DNA from: Chthonomonadales bacterium | Lineage (GTDB): Bacteria; Armatimonadota; Chthonomonadetes; Chthonomonadales; CAJBBX01 | Reading direction: 5' to 3' | Assembly: GCA_020849275.1 (NCBI GenBank) | Contig: JADLGO010000011.1 | Location: forward strand, 45,047 to 109,046 | Length of the DNA: 64,000 nt | Shown: piece after piece, positions 28,581 to 41,504 of the stretch | Layout: each line of letters opens with the position of its first letter | Position numbering within the stretch: position 1 is the stretch's first letter | Notes under the pieces: generated by a model | Database searches by the model: none | The model's input: the letters and a program-made list of their open reading frames with translations, nothing else | What the model was told of the DNA's origin: nothing | Translations under genes and position numbers: made by a program

Positions 28581-30377
28581 TTGTCGACTCACATCGTGCT
28601 TCTGGACGAGACCACGGCGAACCGCATCGCTGCGGGCGAGGTGGTGGAGCGGCCCGCGTCGGCCGTTAAGGAGCTTGTGGAGAACGCCATCGACGCGGGG
28701 GCCGGCCTCGTCGCCGTCGATCTTGTTGAGGGTGGCAAGCGGCGAATCGTGGTGTCGGACAACGGATCGGGCATGAGCGCGGAGGACGCGGTGCTCTCGA
28801 TCCAGCGCCACGCCACCTCGAAGATCCGCACCGGCGACGACCTCTTCCGGATCCGCACGCTCGGCTTTCGCGGAGAGGCTCTGCCGAGCATCGCCTCCGT
28901 CTCACGCTTCACGCTAACCACCAAGCGCGCCGACGCCGAGACCGGCACGCGGTTGTCGGTGGCCGCCGGCGCCCTCGAAGCCGTGGAGGCAGTCGGCTGC
29001 CCGGACGGAACGCAGGTCGTCGTCGAGGACCTGTTCCAGAGCCTGCCCGCGCGCCTGAAGTTCCTCAAGTCGACGCCCACGGAGCTCTCCCGCGCCGTGG
29101 AGTCCGTCGGCCACCTCAGCCTGGCGCACCCTCACATCGCCTTCCGGGTGCGCCACGGTGACCAACAGGTGCTCTCGACGCCCGGGGGAGGGGATCCGCT
29201 GGCGGCTCTGGCCGCGGTCTGGGGACGCGACGTGGCGCGCTCGCTCCGTGCGATCGCCTACGACAGTTCGGGCCTGCATGTGAGCGGGCTCATCTGCACA
29301 CCGGACCGGACGCGTCCTGGCCGCTCGCACGAGCTCTTCTTCGTGAACCGCCGCCCGGTGCGCTCGCGTCTGCTCGCGCACGCCGTCGAGGAGGCCTTTC
29401 GCAGCCTGACTCCCGAAGGGCGCTACCCCATTGCCGCCGTCTTCGTGGAGATCGCCGCGGACCTCGTCGACGTGAACGTGCATCCCGCCAAGGCGGAGGT
29501 TAAGTTCACGCGCGACGGGGAGGTGCATCACGCGGTCGGCCAGGCCGTGCGCGAGGCCATCATGGAGCACGGAATCCTGCCGACGGTTACGGGCCGGTGG
29601 GGGATCGCCGCCCCGGCGCCGTCGGCGGGGGCACATCCCATCCTTCCGGGCCCGCAATTCGAACGGCTGGGGCCGGCGCCCGGTGCCGACCCCGGCACGC
29701 CGTCCGAGGCGTTCGCGGAGATGGTCGAGCTGCGCGACGAGTCCGGCGGGGCCGCCCCCGCGCCGGAGGCCGCGCCCGACACGCGGCCTTTCGCCGAGCA
29801 GTTGCGTGGCTTCCGCGTGCTCGGCCAGGCCCGCAACACCTTCATCGTCGCGCTCACCGACCACGGCGTGGCGCTCGTCGATCAGCATGTCGCGCACGAG
29901 CGCGTGCTCTACGAGCGCCTGTCGGAATGGCGCGGGGAGCAGGGCATCCCGGTGCAACGCCTCGCCGTGCCGATGACTCTGCAGCTCGGCGCTGCCGAGG
30001 CCGCCCTCGTGCGCCAGCGCCTGGCGGAGTTCGGCGCGGTCGGATGGGAGCTCGAGCCCTTTGGCCGCGGCGCCTTCATGATCCGCTCCGCCCCTGCGTT
30101 TGCCGGTCGCAAGGCCCAGGACGCACTCCTGCGCGACATGGTCGACGAGTTGGCGCACCAGTCGGTCTCACGTCGCCTGCTCGTGCAGCAGGAGCACGTC
30201 ACCATCACGAGCGCGTGCAAGATGGCCGTGAAGGCGGGCGACGCGCTGACCGTTGAGGAGATGAGCGGCCTGCTCCAGCAGCTTGCCGACACGCGCAACC
30301 CCTATGTCTGCCCGCATGGACGGCCCATCGTGGTCACTCTGCCCTTCACCGAGATCGAGCGCCGGTTCCGCCGCTGA
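28581..30377 (+). CDS. mutL: DNA mismatch repair protein MutL (endonuclease type)
   Basis: A 598-residue MutL, which couples MutS to strand removal. The GHKL ATPase has ANRIAAGEVVERPASAVKELVENAIDAG, DNGSGM, and ATSKI...TLGFRGEALPSIASV. The C-terminal domain carries the nicking-endonuclease motifs: DQHVAHERVLYE (DQHx2Ex4E type), SACKMAVKAG and CPHGRP. This fits a MutH-less organism that nicks with MutL itself. Start: TTG 28581 has GGAGAGGG upstream and gives the family N-terminus; ATG 28539, overlapping the previous stop, would add a basic 14-residue leader and cannot be excluded. Confidence 0.93.
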   Translation: MSTHIVLLDETTANRIAAGEVVERPASAVKELVENAIDAGAGLVAVDLVEGGKRRIVVSDNGSGMSAEDAVLSIQRHATSKIRTGDDLFRIRTLGFRGEALPSIASVSRFTLTTKRADAETGTRLSVAAGALEAVEAVGCPDGTQVVVEDLFQSLPARLKFLKSTPTELSRAVESVGHLSLAHPHIAFRVRHGDQQVLSTPGGGDPLAALAAVWGRDVARSLRAIAYDSSGLHVSGLICTPDRTRPGRSHELFFVNRRPVRSRLLAHAVEEAFRSLTPEGRYPIAAVFVEIAADLVDVNVHPAKAEVKFTRDGEVHHAVGQAVREAIMEHGILPTVTGRWGIAAPAPSAGAHPILPGPQFERLGPAPGADPGTPSEAFAEMVELRDESGGAAPAPEAAPDTRPFAEQLRGFRVLGQARNTFIVALTDHGVALVDQHVAHERVLYERLSEWRGEQGIPVQRLAVPMTLQLGAAEAALVRQRLAEFGAVGWELEPFGRGAFMIRSAPAFAGRKAQDALLRDMVDELAHQSVSRRLLVQQEHVTITSACKMAVKAGDALTVEEMSGLLQQLADTRNPYVCPHGRPIVVTLPFTEIERRFRR

Positions 30378-30485
30378 CGATGTGCGAGCCCGCCGGGCCG
30401 CCGCGGATCGGGTACCATAGGCTTCCCGGCGCCCAGCCGTGCCGTGGACGCCGCCGCCGCGAGGCGCGCTCAAGGAGAGACCACG

Positions 30486-34169
<3,684 letters not shown>

Positions 34170-34198
34170 GAGTTCGCTTGCCCGGCTCGGAGGCTGCG

Positions 34199-35065
34199 AT
34201 GACCGCGTTCCGTGGGCTGATGGTCGCGACACTGACGCCGTTCGACGGGAACGACCGCATCGACCCGGGCGCGCTGCGCCGCCACGTCGAGTTCCTGGTA
34301 GGGGAGGGGGTCGCCGCGCTGTGCCCGGTCGGGACCACCGGCGAGTTCCTCTACCTCACTGCCGGTGAGAAGGTACGCGTGGTCGAGGAGACGGTGGCCG
34401 CCGCCGCGGGTCGGGTGCCGGTGGTGGCGGGCGTCTGGGGCCTCCGCCCGCGCGAGACGGCGCTGCTGTGCCGCGCGGCCCGGGCCGCCGGCGCGGACGC
34501 CGTGTTCCTCCCCCCGCCGATCTACTATCCGGCCTCGGACGATGCCATCCATCGGCACTATGCCGCGGCGGCCGCCGACTCCGAGTTGCCCGTGTTCGCC
34601 TACAACATTCCGGCATATGCCGGCAACGCGCTGAGCTCCGACCTGGTGGAGCGTCTCGTCGCGGACCGGGTGATCGCGGGGATTAAGGACTCGTCGGCGA
34701 AGAGCGACCGCATGGCGGAGCTCGTCTCACGCTTCTCGGGTCGCATCGCTGTGGAGGCCGCCAGCGACTCGTTCGCGGCCCAGGCCAGGGAACTCGGTGC
34801 CGACGGCTTCATTTCGGCGCTCGCCAACATCTGGCCGGCGGCGTTCCGCCGGCTGTGGGACGGCGAGACCTCCCTGCAGCCCGCCGTCGACGCGGCGCGC
34901 GACGCAGTCAAGCGCGCCGGGGGCATCGCCGCGCTCAAGCACCTGCTGGGCCTGCGCGGCTTCGCATTCGGCGACTCCCGACTCCCGTACTCCGCACTCT
35001 CCGAGGAGGCGCGCGCGGCGCTGGCCGGGGCGTTCCAGGCGGCGTCCGGTGCCGGGATGGCTTGA
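34199..35065 (+). CDS. dihydrodipicolinate synthase family protein (DapA-like)
   Basis: A 288-residue class I aldolase of the DapA/NAL family. Seen: GTTGEF phosphate/carboxylate loop near residue 45, FAYNIP with the active-site Tyr near 134, and the Schiff-base lysine K163 in IAGIKDSS. True dihydrodipicolinate synthases usually have VPGRT or similar after the Tyr; here IPAYAGN follows, so another pyruvate aldolase or dehydratase activity is possible. TCGGAGGCTGCG precedes ATG 34199, 29 bases after metH. No lysine-pathway gene is adjacent. Confidence 0.8.
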   Translation: MTAFRGLMVATLTPFDGNDRIDPGALRRHVEFLVGEGVAALCPVGTTGEFLYLTAGEKVRVVEETVAAAAGRVPVVAGVWGLRPRETALLCRAARAAGADAVFLPPPIYYPASDDAIHRHYAAAAADSELPVFAYNIPAYAGNALSSDLVERLVADRVIAGIKDSSAKSDRMAELVSRFSGRIAVEAASDSFAAQARELGADGFISALANIWPAAFRRLWDGETSLQPAVDAARDAVKRAGGIAALKHLLGLRGFAFGDSRLPYSALSEEARAALAGAFQAASGAGMA

Positions 35066-35121
35066 GCGTATCCGGCGTGCGGCTGCTCCCTCCGCGCCCT
35101 GCGAAAGATGCGGCCAGGCCC

Positions 35122-35151
35122 TTGACAGATTCGCCTGACCCGGTCTATACT
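35122..35151 (+). promoter_or_regulatory. promoter of guaA
   Basis: TTGACA (35122-35127), 18-bp spacer, TATACT (35146-35151). The predicted leader of about 55 nt is rich in pyrimidines. It probably drives guaA-hpt. Confidence 0.82.
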
Positions 35152-35213
35152 TGTCTGTCTACCGCCCGTATGCATCGTTCCACTTCTCTCGCATTCCCTT
35201 CCTTGTGGCGTTC

Positions 35214-36761
35214 ATGCAGGCACACCCAACCGACGAGCTCATCCTGATTCTGGACTTCGGCGCCCAGTACACGCAGTTGATCGCGAGGCGCGTTCGTGAG
35301 TGCCAGGTCTACTGCGAGATCTTGCCGTACGACACGCCGCCGTCCGAGGTGCTCGGCCGCCAGCCGCGCGGCATCATCCTCTCGGGCGGCCCGAGCAGCG
35401 TGTGCGAGCCCGAGTCACCTGCCACGGACCCGGCGATCTACGAGGCCGGCGTGCCGGTGCTGGGCATCTGCTACGGGCACCAGCTCATGGCGCGTCAGCT
35501 CGGCGGCCAGGTTCGGGTTGCGGCGCACCGCGAGTACGGGCGCGCAGAGTTAACGGTGGTGGATCCGGATCCCCTCTTCGCGGGGCTTCCCCCGGATCTG
35601 ACATGCTGGATGAGCCACGGCGACAGCGTGCTCGCCCCACCGCCGGGCTTCCGCATCGCCGCGACGACGCCTACAACCCCGGTTGCGGCGATGGTAGACC
35701 CGCGACGCCAGCTGTACGGCGTGCAGTTCCATCCGGAAGTGGCGCACACGCCTTTCGGCAAGGAACTTGTGCGTCGCTTCGTCGTAGATGTGTGTGGATG
35801 TCGGGGGCTGTGGACCGCCGAGTCGTTCGTAGAGCAGGCCGTGGAGGCGGTGCGCGCGCAGGTCGGCCCGGCCAGGGTGGTCTGTGGCGTCTCGGGTGGC
35901 GTCGACTCGTGCACCGTCGCTGCGCTCGTCCACCGAGCCATAGGCGATCGCCTGACCTGTGTCTTCGTTGACCACGGCCTTCTGCGCGAGGGCGAGTCCG
36001 AGCAGGTGCGCCACGACTTCGCCGAGGCCCTCGGCATCCATCTGATCCACGTCGAGGCCCGTGAGAGGTTCCTGAAGCGTCTGGCCGGCGTGACCGACCC
36101 GGAGCACAAGCGCAAGATCATCGGCGAGGAGTTCGTTCGCGTCTTCGAGGAAACCGCCGGTACGCTCACGGAGGTCGAGTTCCTCGCCCAGGGCACGCTC
36201 TATCCCGACGTGATCGAGAGCGGCACGCGCACGGCATCCACCATCAAGACGCACCATAACGTGGGGGGCCTTCCGGAGGATATGGTCCTTCGGGTGATCG
36301 AGCCGCTCCGGTACCTCTTCAAGGACGAGGCACGCGCCGTTGCGGACGAGCTCGGGCTCCCCGAGGCGATCGTCTGGCGCCACCCGTTCCCTGGGCCCGG
36401 GCTGGCGATCCGGATCACGGGCGAGGTGACAGGCGAGCGCCTCGGCGTCCTGCGACAGGCCGATGCGATCTTCATCGGCGAGATTCGCGCGGCGGGCCTC
36501 TACCGAGCGATCTGGCAGGCGTTTGCGGTGCTCGCTCCGGGCATTCGGAGCGTTGGTGTCATGGGCGACACCCGCACCTATGCTCACCCGATCATTCTCC
36601 GTGCGGTCACCAGCGATGACGCCATGACCGCGCGGACCGTACGCCTACCGTACGACGTGCTGGAGCGCATCAGCAGCCGCATTGTGAACGAGGTGCCCGG
36701 CGTCAACCGAGTGCTGTACGACTTGAGCTCCAAACCGCCCGCGACCATCGAGTGGGAGTAG
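35214..36761 (+). CDS. guaA: GMP synthase (glutamine-hydrolysing)
   Basis: A 515-residue two-domain enzyme that aminates XMP to GMP. Class I glutamine amidotransferase half: [16 protein letters not shown], nucleophile C86 in GICYGHQ, and H173/E175 in [11 protein letters not shown]-pyrophosphatase half: SGGVDS near 227-232, then the GMP synthase C-terminal dimerisation domain ending [12 protein letters not shown] 35214 gives the family N-terminus; the frame is open upstream but overlaps the promoter. It is followed closely by hpt, so purine synthesis and salvage are grouped. Confidence 0.96.
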   Translation: MQAHPTDELILILDFGAQYTQLIARRVRECQVYCEILPYDTPPSEVLGRQPRGIILSGGPSSVCEPESPATDPAIYEAGVPVLGICYGHQLMARQLGGQVRVAAHREYGRAELTVVDPDPLFAGLPPDLTCWMSHGDSVLAPPPGFRIAATTPTTPVAAMVDPRRQLYGVQFHPEVAHTPFGKELVRRFVVDVCGCRGLWTAESFVEQAVEAVRAQVGPARVVCGVSGGVDSCTVAALVHRAIGDRLTCVFVDHGLLREGESEQVRHDFAEALGIHLIHVEARERFLKRLAGVTDPEHKRKIIGEEFVRVFEETAGTLTEVEFLAQGTLYPDVIESGTRTASTIKTHHNVGGLPEDMVLRVIEPLRYLFKDEARAVADELGLPEAIVWRHPFPGPGLAIRITGEVTGERLGVLRQADAIFIGEIRAAGLYRAIWQAFAVLAPGIRSVGVMGDTRTYAHPIILRAVTSDDAMTARTVRLPYDVLERISSRIVNEVPGVNRVLYDLSSKPPATIEWE

Positions 36762-36775
36762 GGAGAGGGCTCGCG

Positions 36776-37309
36776 TTGGACGGTGCCATCACCGATATCG
36801 TGGTGGATGCCGTGAGCATCGAGCGGCGAGTCGCCGAGTTGGGGCGGGAGATCTCCGCCCATTACGCCGGACGCTCCCTCGTCGTTGTCGGTGTGCTGAC
36901 CGGCGCCGTCGTGTTTGTGGCCGACCTGATGCGCCAGATCTCGGTTCCGATGGAACTGGACTTCGTTGCCACGTCGTCTTACGGTCGTGCGACCCGGACT
37001 TCGGGCGAGGTCCGGCTCCTCAAGGACCTGAGCCACCCCGTGCTGGGCAGACATCTGCTCCTGGTCGAGGACATCGTCGACACCGGTCTCACGTTACACT
37101 ACTTGGTTCAGACGTTCGGCGCCCGGCAGCCTGCTTCCGTGGCAACGTGTGCGCTCCTCGACAAGCCGGCGCGGCGCGCGCAGCCCGTGACCCTGGATTA
37201 CCGGGGATTCGAGATCGACGATCATTTCGTTGTAGGGTACGGACTTGATCACGCCGGCCTGTACCGGAACCTCCCCTACGTGGGGATGTTGGCGCCGATG
37301 AAGCCGTAG
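36776..37309 (+). CDS. hpt: hypoxanthine phosphoribosyltransferase
   Basis: A 177-residue type I phosphoribosyltransferase that salvages hypoxanthine (and often guanine) with PRPP. Seen: VGVLTGAVVFVADLMRQI near the N-terminus, PRPP-binding LLVEDIVDTGLTL near 98-110, and the purine loop FVVGYGLDHAGLYRNLPYVG near the end. Start TTG 36776 follows GGGAGAGGG, 14 bases after the guaA stop; an in-frame GTG at 36752 would overlap guaA. Co-transcription with guaA is likely. Confidence 0.92.
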   Translation: MDGAITDIVVDAVSIERRVAELGREISAHYAGRSLVVVGVLTGAVVFVADLMRQISVPMELDFVATSSYGRATRTSGEVRLLKDLSHPVLGRHLLLVEDIVDTGLTLHYLVQTFGARQPASVATCALLDKPARRAQPVTLDYRGFEIDDHFVVGYGLDHAGLYRNLPYVGMLAPMKP

Positions 37310-37539
37310 GAACGCGGCCTGCAGCGTACCTGCCGGCAGACAGGCCCGCGCCCCCGCACCGCGTGCTCCGCATCCCGTCTGAGAGTCCGCATACCGAAGC
37401 GCTGAGAACCCATCGGCCGCGGAGCACCGGCTTGCGTGGAGCCGTCGGGCGCACGCACCGTCTCGCGGCATGGCATATCCAGAGCAGCGTCGCGCAACAC
37501 GCTGTCTCTCTCCCTTACCTTCGTGAGGTGCTACCTGGC

Positions 37540-38847
37540 ATGGAATCCAACGTCCGCAAAACCGAAGCCGAGGACCGTTCACTGAACCTCGCCGAGCTGG
37601 AAAGCAAAAGCCTGGACGACCTGCATGCGCTCGCCCGCGACCACGGGTACCACGGAGAAGGCACTCCCCGCAAGGAGGACCTGATCCGCAGGATCATCGA
37701 CAGTCAGACGGAGCGCAACGGACTCCTCGTCGCGCAGGGGGTGCTCGAGATCCTGCCGGAAGGCTGGGGCTTCCTGCGCCGCAACAACTTCACGCCGAAC
37801 GCCGAGGACATCTACGTCTCGCAGACGCAGATCAAGCGCTTCGCGCTCAAGACCGGCGACCTCGTCGCGGGCCAGGTGCGGCCTCCAAAGGACTCCGAGA
37901 AGTACTTTGGGCTGCTGCGCGTGGAGCAGGTGAACGCCCTCGACCCGGAGGTCGCCCGCAACCGCGTCAACTTCGACGACCTGACCCCGATCTACCCGAA
38001 CGACCGCATCGTGCTCGAGACCGCGCCCGGGGAGATCGCGGGCCGCTTCATCGACCTGATCGCGCCGATCGGCAAGGGGCAGCGAGGCACCATCGTGGCC
38101 CCGCCGAAGGCCGGCAAAACCACGCTGCTGAAGACCATCGCCAACGCCATCACCTCCAACCACCCGGACATGGTGCTGCTCGTGCTGCTCATCGACGAGC
38201 GACCCGAAGAGGTGACCGACATTCGCCGCTCCGTGCGCGGAGAGGTGATCAGCTCCACGTTCGACGAGACGCCCGAGAACCATATGCGCGTCGCCGAGAT
38301 GGTCCTGGAGCAGGCGAAGCGCCTGGTGGAGTCGCGCAAGGACGTGATCGTGCTGATGGACAGCCTGACGCGCTACACGCGCGCCTCCAACCTGACCGTG
38401 ACACCGAGCGGTAGAACCCTGTCTGGTGGTCTGGACCCCGCGGCGCTCTACCGACCGAAACGTTTCTTTGGGGCGGCGCGTAATATAGAGGAAGGCGGCA
38501 GCCTCACCGTTCTGGCAACGGCGCTGGTCGAGACGGGTAGCCGCATGGACGATCACATCTTCGAGGAGTTCAAGGGCACCGGGAACATGGAACTCGATCT
38601 GGACCGCAATCTGGCGGACAGACGCATTTTCCCGGCCATCGATATCATCAAGTCCGGCACCCGGCACGACGAGCTCCTCTATGACGAGGAGACGCTCCGC
38701 CGCATCACTCAGCTCCGCCGCCTGCTGGCCGGGCTTTCCGCGCCCGAGGCCACCGAGCTCCTGATCGACCGGCTTCGCCACACCAAGTCGAACAAGGAGT
38801 TCCTCAAGATGGTCGACCGGACGATCAAGAGCGGGGACGCCGACTGA
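37540..38847 (+). CDS. rho: transcription termination factor Rho
   Basis: A 435-residue hexameric RNA helicase that ends untranslated transcripts. The Rho-N SAP-like domain ([23 protein letters not shown]...RRIID) is followed by the cold-shock-like RNA-binding domain ([35 protein letters not shown]), the Walker A loop [11 protein letters not shown] near 188, Walker [15 protein letters not shown] and the R loop [26 protein letters not shown] 37540 with GTGAGGTG upstream. The 230-base gap before it may hold an autoregulatory leader, a common feature of rho, but I see no clear promoter there. Confidence 0.96.
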   Translation: MESNVRKTEAEDRSLNLAELESKSLDDLHALARDHGYHGEGTPRKEDLIRRIIDSQTERNGLLVAQGVLEILPEGWGFLRRNNFTPNAEDIYVSQTQIKRFALKTGDLVAGQVRPPKDSEKYFGLLRVEQVNALDPEVARNRVNFDDLTPIYPNDRIVLETAPGEIAGRFIDLIAPIGKGQRGTIVAPPKAGKTTLLKTIANAITSNHPDMVLLVLLIDERPEEVTDIRRSVRGEVISSTFDETPENHMRVAEMVLEQAKRLVESRKDVIVLMDSLTRYTRASNLTVTPSGRTLSGGLDPAALYRPKRFFGAARNIEEGGSLTVLATALVETGSRMDDHIFEEFKGTGNMELDLDRNLADRRIFPAIDIIKSGTRHDELLYDEETLRRITQLRRLLAGLSAPEATELLIDRLRHTKSNKEFLKMVDRTIKSGDAD

Positions 38848-38909
38848 CGCTGCCGCGGGCCGCGCGCCGGTACGTTCTCTACCGGGCGCCGACCGGCCGG
38901 AGGGGACAC

Positions 38910-39437
38910 GTGGGCCACGACTTCAAGGACCTGTTCGGGGATTGGGAGCCGCCGGAGGAGGGCCGCCGGGCGGGCGGCGACGCCGGAGGCGAGCCCGAGA
39001 ACCGGGCGCCGCGGGCACTCAACGAGAAGGAGATGACCGTGATCGGGGTCTTCGAGCATGAAGACCCGTCCGCTCCCAGCCCCTCCGCCCAGACGTTTGT
39101 ACTGCTCCAGGACGGGCAGGGCCGCAAGGTCCCCATCTGGATCGGCCGCTTCGAGGCGATGGCGATCTCGATGGCCATCGAGAGCGAGCAGAGCGACCGC
39201 CCGATGACCCACGACCTCTTCCGAATCGTGATCGAGCGCCTCGGCGCTGAGGTCGAGCGCATCATCGTCGATGACCTCTGGCAGGACACCTTCTACGCCA
39301 AGATCACCCTCGCGCGCAACGGGACCTCGCAGGACATCGACTGCCGTCCCAGCGATGCTGTCGCCATCGCGCTCCGTTTCAAGGCGCCGATCTACATGGC
39401 CGAGGCCGTGATCGAGTCGGTGGAGCGGAAGCTCTAG
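38910..39437 (+). CDS. bifunctional nuclease family protein (DUF151)
   Basis: A 175-residue protein. After a charged, probably flexible N-terminal 40 residues comes the DUF151 core: TFVLLQDGQGRKVPIWIGRFEAMAI, MTHDLFRIVIERLGAEVERIIVDDL, FYAKITLARNGTSQDIDCRPSDAVAIALR. Members cleave RNA and DNA in vitro or act in plant stress responses; the role in bacteria is not established. GTG 38910 has CGGAGGGGAC upstream, 62 bases after rho. It is the last plus-strand gene before the change of gene direction. Confidence 0.85.
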   Translation: MGHDFKDLFGDWEPPEEGRRAGGDAGGEPENRAPRALNEKEMTVIGVFEHEDPSAPSPSAQTFVLLQDGQGRKVPIWIGRFEAMAISMAIESEQSDRPMTHDLFRIVIERLGAEVERIIVDDLWQDTFYAKITLARNGTSQDIDCRPSDAVAIALRFKAPIYMAEAVIESVERKL

Positions 39438-39503
39438 GCGAGCGCGCATCTGCCCCGCCGCCCGATGGCAGCAGTTGAGCCTTCGCGAACCGCCGGCCGG
39501 GGG

Positions 39504-41027
39504 TCAGCCAATAGCGGTCATCCTCCACGCGCGTACTCGCCGCAGCGCGATCTCCCCATCGGCCGCGCGCAGGCGTACGCCCTCATCACCCTCGGCCGGA
39601 TGCGCGCGCAGGCTCAGCGCCGCGCCGGCGTCGGTGAAGGCCTCGACCACGGACCGATCCAGAAGCACGCGCAGCCGGCGTGTCGGCCCGAACCGGCGCT
39701 GAGCGCCCGCCCTCGCCGGGCCCCCCAGCACCTCTCCGCTGGTCGGGTCCAGCGACACCAGAACCCCGCGGTCACCCATGGGGGAGTGGAGCGCGTGCAC
39801 CTCGAGGCGGCCGCTCGACCCCGCCGCGAGGTGAACCACCAGATCGACCTGCGTTCCCGGCGGAAGGTCCATCGTCTCGCCCGAGCGCAGAACGCGGTCC
39901 GGCTCGTCGACCATCGACTCGGCTCGCAGCGTATCAACCTCAGCCGCGGGCCACGTCCTCAGGCTCCCGTCGGCCGCGATCCGCACGGTGCGGGGGAGCG
40001 TCAGCAGGCCGTCCCACAGGCTTCCTGGCGTGCCGCCGCCCATCAGCCATCCCCAGAGGATGCGCCGGCCTCGCGGGTCGACGAGCGAGTGCGGGGCGTA
40101 GAACACCCCCGGTCCGCCCAGGTCGAGCCACCTCCATCCGTCGTGCTCGAACATGCGCCCGTCATAGCGCCCAACGGCGTACTGCACCGGGCCGCGGATC
40201 GCGGGCTCGGAGTGGAGCAGGGGAGAGATGATCAGTACCCAGCGGTCGTCGACACGAAAGAAGATGGGGCACTCCCACTGGAAACAGTCCGGTCCCATGC
40301 CGGTGGAGAGGCGCCCGAGGTACCGCCAGGCCATGAGGTCCGCCGACTCGTACAGTAGCGCCGTGCCGCCCACGCCCGTGATGCCGGAGCCGACAAGCAT
40401 GCGCCATCGGCCGTCCTCGCGCCAGACGAAGGGATCGCGGAAGCCATCGGCGAGGCCCGGCACGCAGGGCGGCGCGGCGACCACCGGGTTGTCGGCATAG
40501 CGCCGCCACGTCCGCATACCGTCGAAGCTACGCGCCAGCGATTGCGCCTGCGGCGGGACGCTCGTGTAGACGATCGTCGGCAGCCCATCGGCCACCACGC
40601 AGCAACCGGACGCCACGCCTCCGGCGTCGCACTTGCCAGGGCGTGGCATCAGCGCGATGGGCCAGTCTTCCCAGCGCACCAGGTCGCGGCTGGCCGCGTG
40701 GCCCCAGCCTGGCGCGTTGGCGGCGCCCGCCACGCCCCAGAACGGCAGGTGCTGGTAGAAGACGTGGTAGGCTCCGTCGAACCAGACGCATCCGTTGGGA
40801 TCGTTCATGAACCGGCCGGGCGGCAGGAAGTGGAACTGCGGCCGAAGGCGGTCGGCCGCGGCGATCGGCGCGGCATCGGCCACGGACCGCTGGGCCGTGG
40901 CGATGAGCGCGTCGTCGCCCGGGTCTTGCGGCCACGCGTCAGCGCGGTCCGGTTGGCCGCCGCCCTCGCCCTCGGACGCGCCGAGGAACGCGGCGGTGGC
41001 GCCGTGGACGAACGCGCGCCGAGACAT
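39504..41027 (-). CDS. glycoside hydrolase family 32 (fructan/sucrose hydrolase), Tat-exported
   Basis: A 507-residue GH32 enzyme (levanase, inulinase or invertase type). The five-bladed propeller has the three catalytic carboxylates: D76 in FMNDPNG (nucleophile), D198 in GFRDPFVW (transition-state stabiliser) and E252 in WECP (acid/base). A C-terminal beta-sandwich follows, ending with VLLDRSVVEAFTDAG and LRAHP. From ATG 41027 the N-terminus MSRRAFVHGATAAFLGAS has the twin-arginine pattern and a short hydrophobic stretch, so export by Tat is likely. No sugar transporter or regulator is adjacent. The start lies about 50 bases from the dif-like site. Confidence 0.85.
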   Translation of the reverse strand: MSRRAFVHGATAAFLGASEGEGGGQPDRADAWPQDPGDDALIATAQRSVADAAPIAAADRLRPQFHFLPPGRFMNDPNGCVWFDGAYHVFYQHLPFWGVAGAANAPGWGHAASRDLVRWEDWPIALMPRPGKCDAGGVASGCCVVADGLPTIVYTSVPPQAQSLARSFDGMRTWRRYADNPVVAAPPCVPGLADGFRDPFVWREDGRWRMLVGSGITGVGGTALLYESADLMAWRYLGRLSTGMGPDCFQWECPIFFRVDDRWVLIISPLLHSEPAIRGPVQYAVGRYDGRMFEHDGWRWLDLGGPGVFYAPHSLVDPRGRRILWGWLMGGGTPGSLWDGLLTLPRTVRIAADGSLRTWPAAEVDTLRAESMVDEPDRVLRSGETMDLPPGTQVDLVVHLAAGSSGRLEVHALHSPMGDRGVLVSLDPTSGEVLGGPARAGAQRRFGPTRRLRVLLDRSVVEAFTDAGAALSLRAHPAEGDEGVRLRAADGEIALRRVRAWRMTAIG

Positions 41028-41078
41028 CGGGTGCAAGAGGCGCCTCCGACAGGCGGGGGCTCGGTCCGCCCCCGCCCT

Positions 41079-41106
41079 CCGCAACATAATGTACATTATC
41101 GGACGT
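41079..41106 (-). other. dif: candidate dif site (XerC/XerD chromosome dimer resolution)
   Basis: On the minus strand: an 11-bp arm ACGTCCGATAA, a 6-bp centre TGTACA and an 11-bp arm TTATGTTGCGG. This is the 11-6-11 layout of dif. The core CGATAATGTACATTATGT closely resembles known sites (E. coli has CATAA-TGTATA-TTATGTT). It is an AT-rich island in GC-rich sequence. Genes converge on it from both sides, as expected at a replication terminus. An operator for the GH32 gene is the main alternative for the 14-bp palindrome at 41086-41099. Confidence 0.75.
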
Positions 41107-41184
41107 TATTGCCGCGAGCCCCCCAGGACGGCGGCGGTGCCCACCGTGCCCGGGTTCGCCGCTCATCAGGCCGCCCGCAGCGAG

Positions 41185-41217
41185 CATGGGCCGCGTCGCG
41201 AGCCGACGCGGCCCATG
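41185..41217 (-). terminator. 14-bp hairpin terminator-like structure
   Basis: CATGGGCCGCGTCG and its perfect complement flank a 5-nt loop. It begins 20 bases past the stop of the small membrane gene at 41237, so it probably ends the leftward operon before the dif-like site. No U tract. Confidence 0.6.
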
Positions 41218-41236
41218 GCAGCCGTGTAGACGCGCC

Positions 41237-41473
41237 TCAACCCTCGGCCGAAGCCCCCCGCAGCGGCCCGTCTGGCAGCTCCATGACCTGCTCGCGCAGG
41301 TCGCGCATCCGCGCGTAGCAGTCGTCCAGCAGGTCCGTAACGCTGCGCAGCGGCGCCACACGCTCGCCGGCGGAGCGCAGGCGAACCCACAAAATGTACG
41401 AGACGGCCGCCACGCCGGCCGCCGCGGCGATCAGGCCGACGGCGACGGCGCTCCCCGAACGACCCTGCATCAC
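41237..41473 (-). CDS. small single-helix membrane protein
   Basis: A 78-residue protein with one transmembrane helix (about residues 9-30, AVAVGLIAAAAGVAAVSYILWV), then a basic residue pair and a helical, charged tail (VTDLLDDCYARMRDLREQVMEL) that could form a coiled coil. Starts are GTG 41473 or the adjacent ATG 41470, with AAAGGAAG upstream. It lies 31 bases after the CheY-like gene and may be its operon partner. I do not recognise a family; YtxH-like small proteins have this layout. Confidence 0.6.
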   Translation of the reverse strand: MMQGRSGSAVAVGLIAAAAGVAAVSYILWVRLRSAGERVAPLRSVTDLLDDCYARMRDLREQVMELPDGPLRGASAEG

Positions 41474-41504
41474 CGATGCTTCCTTTCGCTCCGGCCGGCC
41501 CGGG

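Noticed and set aside
30378..30485. Possible cobalamin riboswitch before metH
   Set aside because: Only 108 bases are available and no B12-box-like sequence or suitable stems are visible.
41086..41099. 14-bp palindrome as an operator for the GH32 gene
   Set aside because: The longer 28-bp layout with a 6-bp centre fits dif better, and no regulator gene is adjacent; kept only as the alternative.
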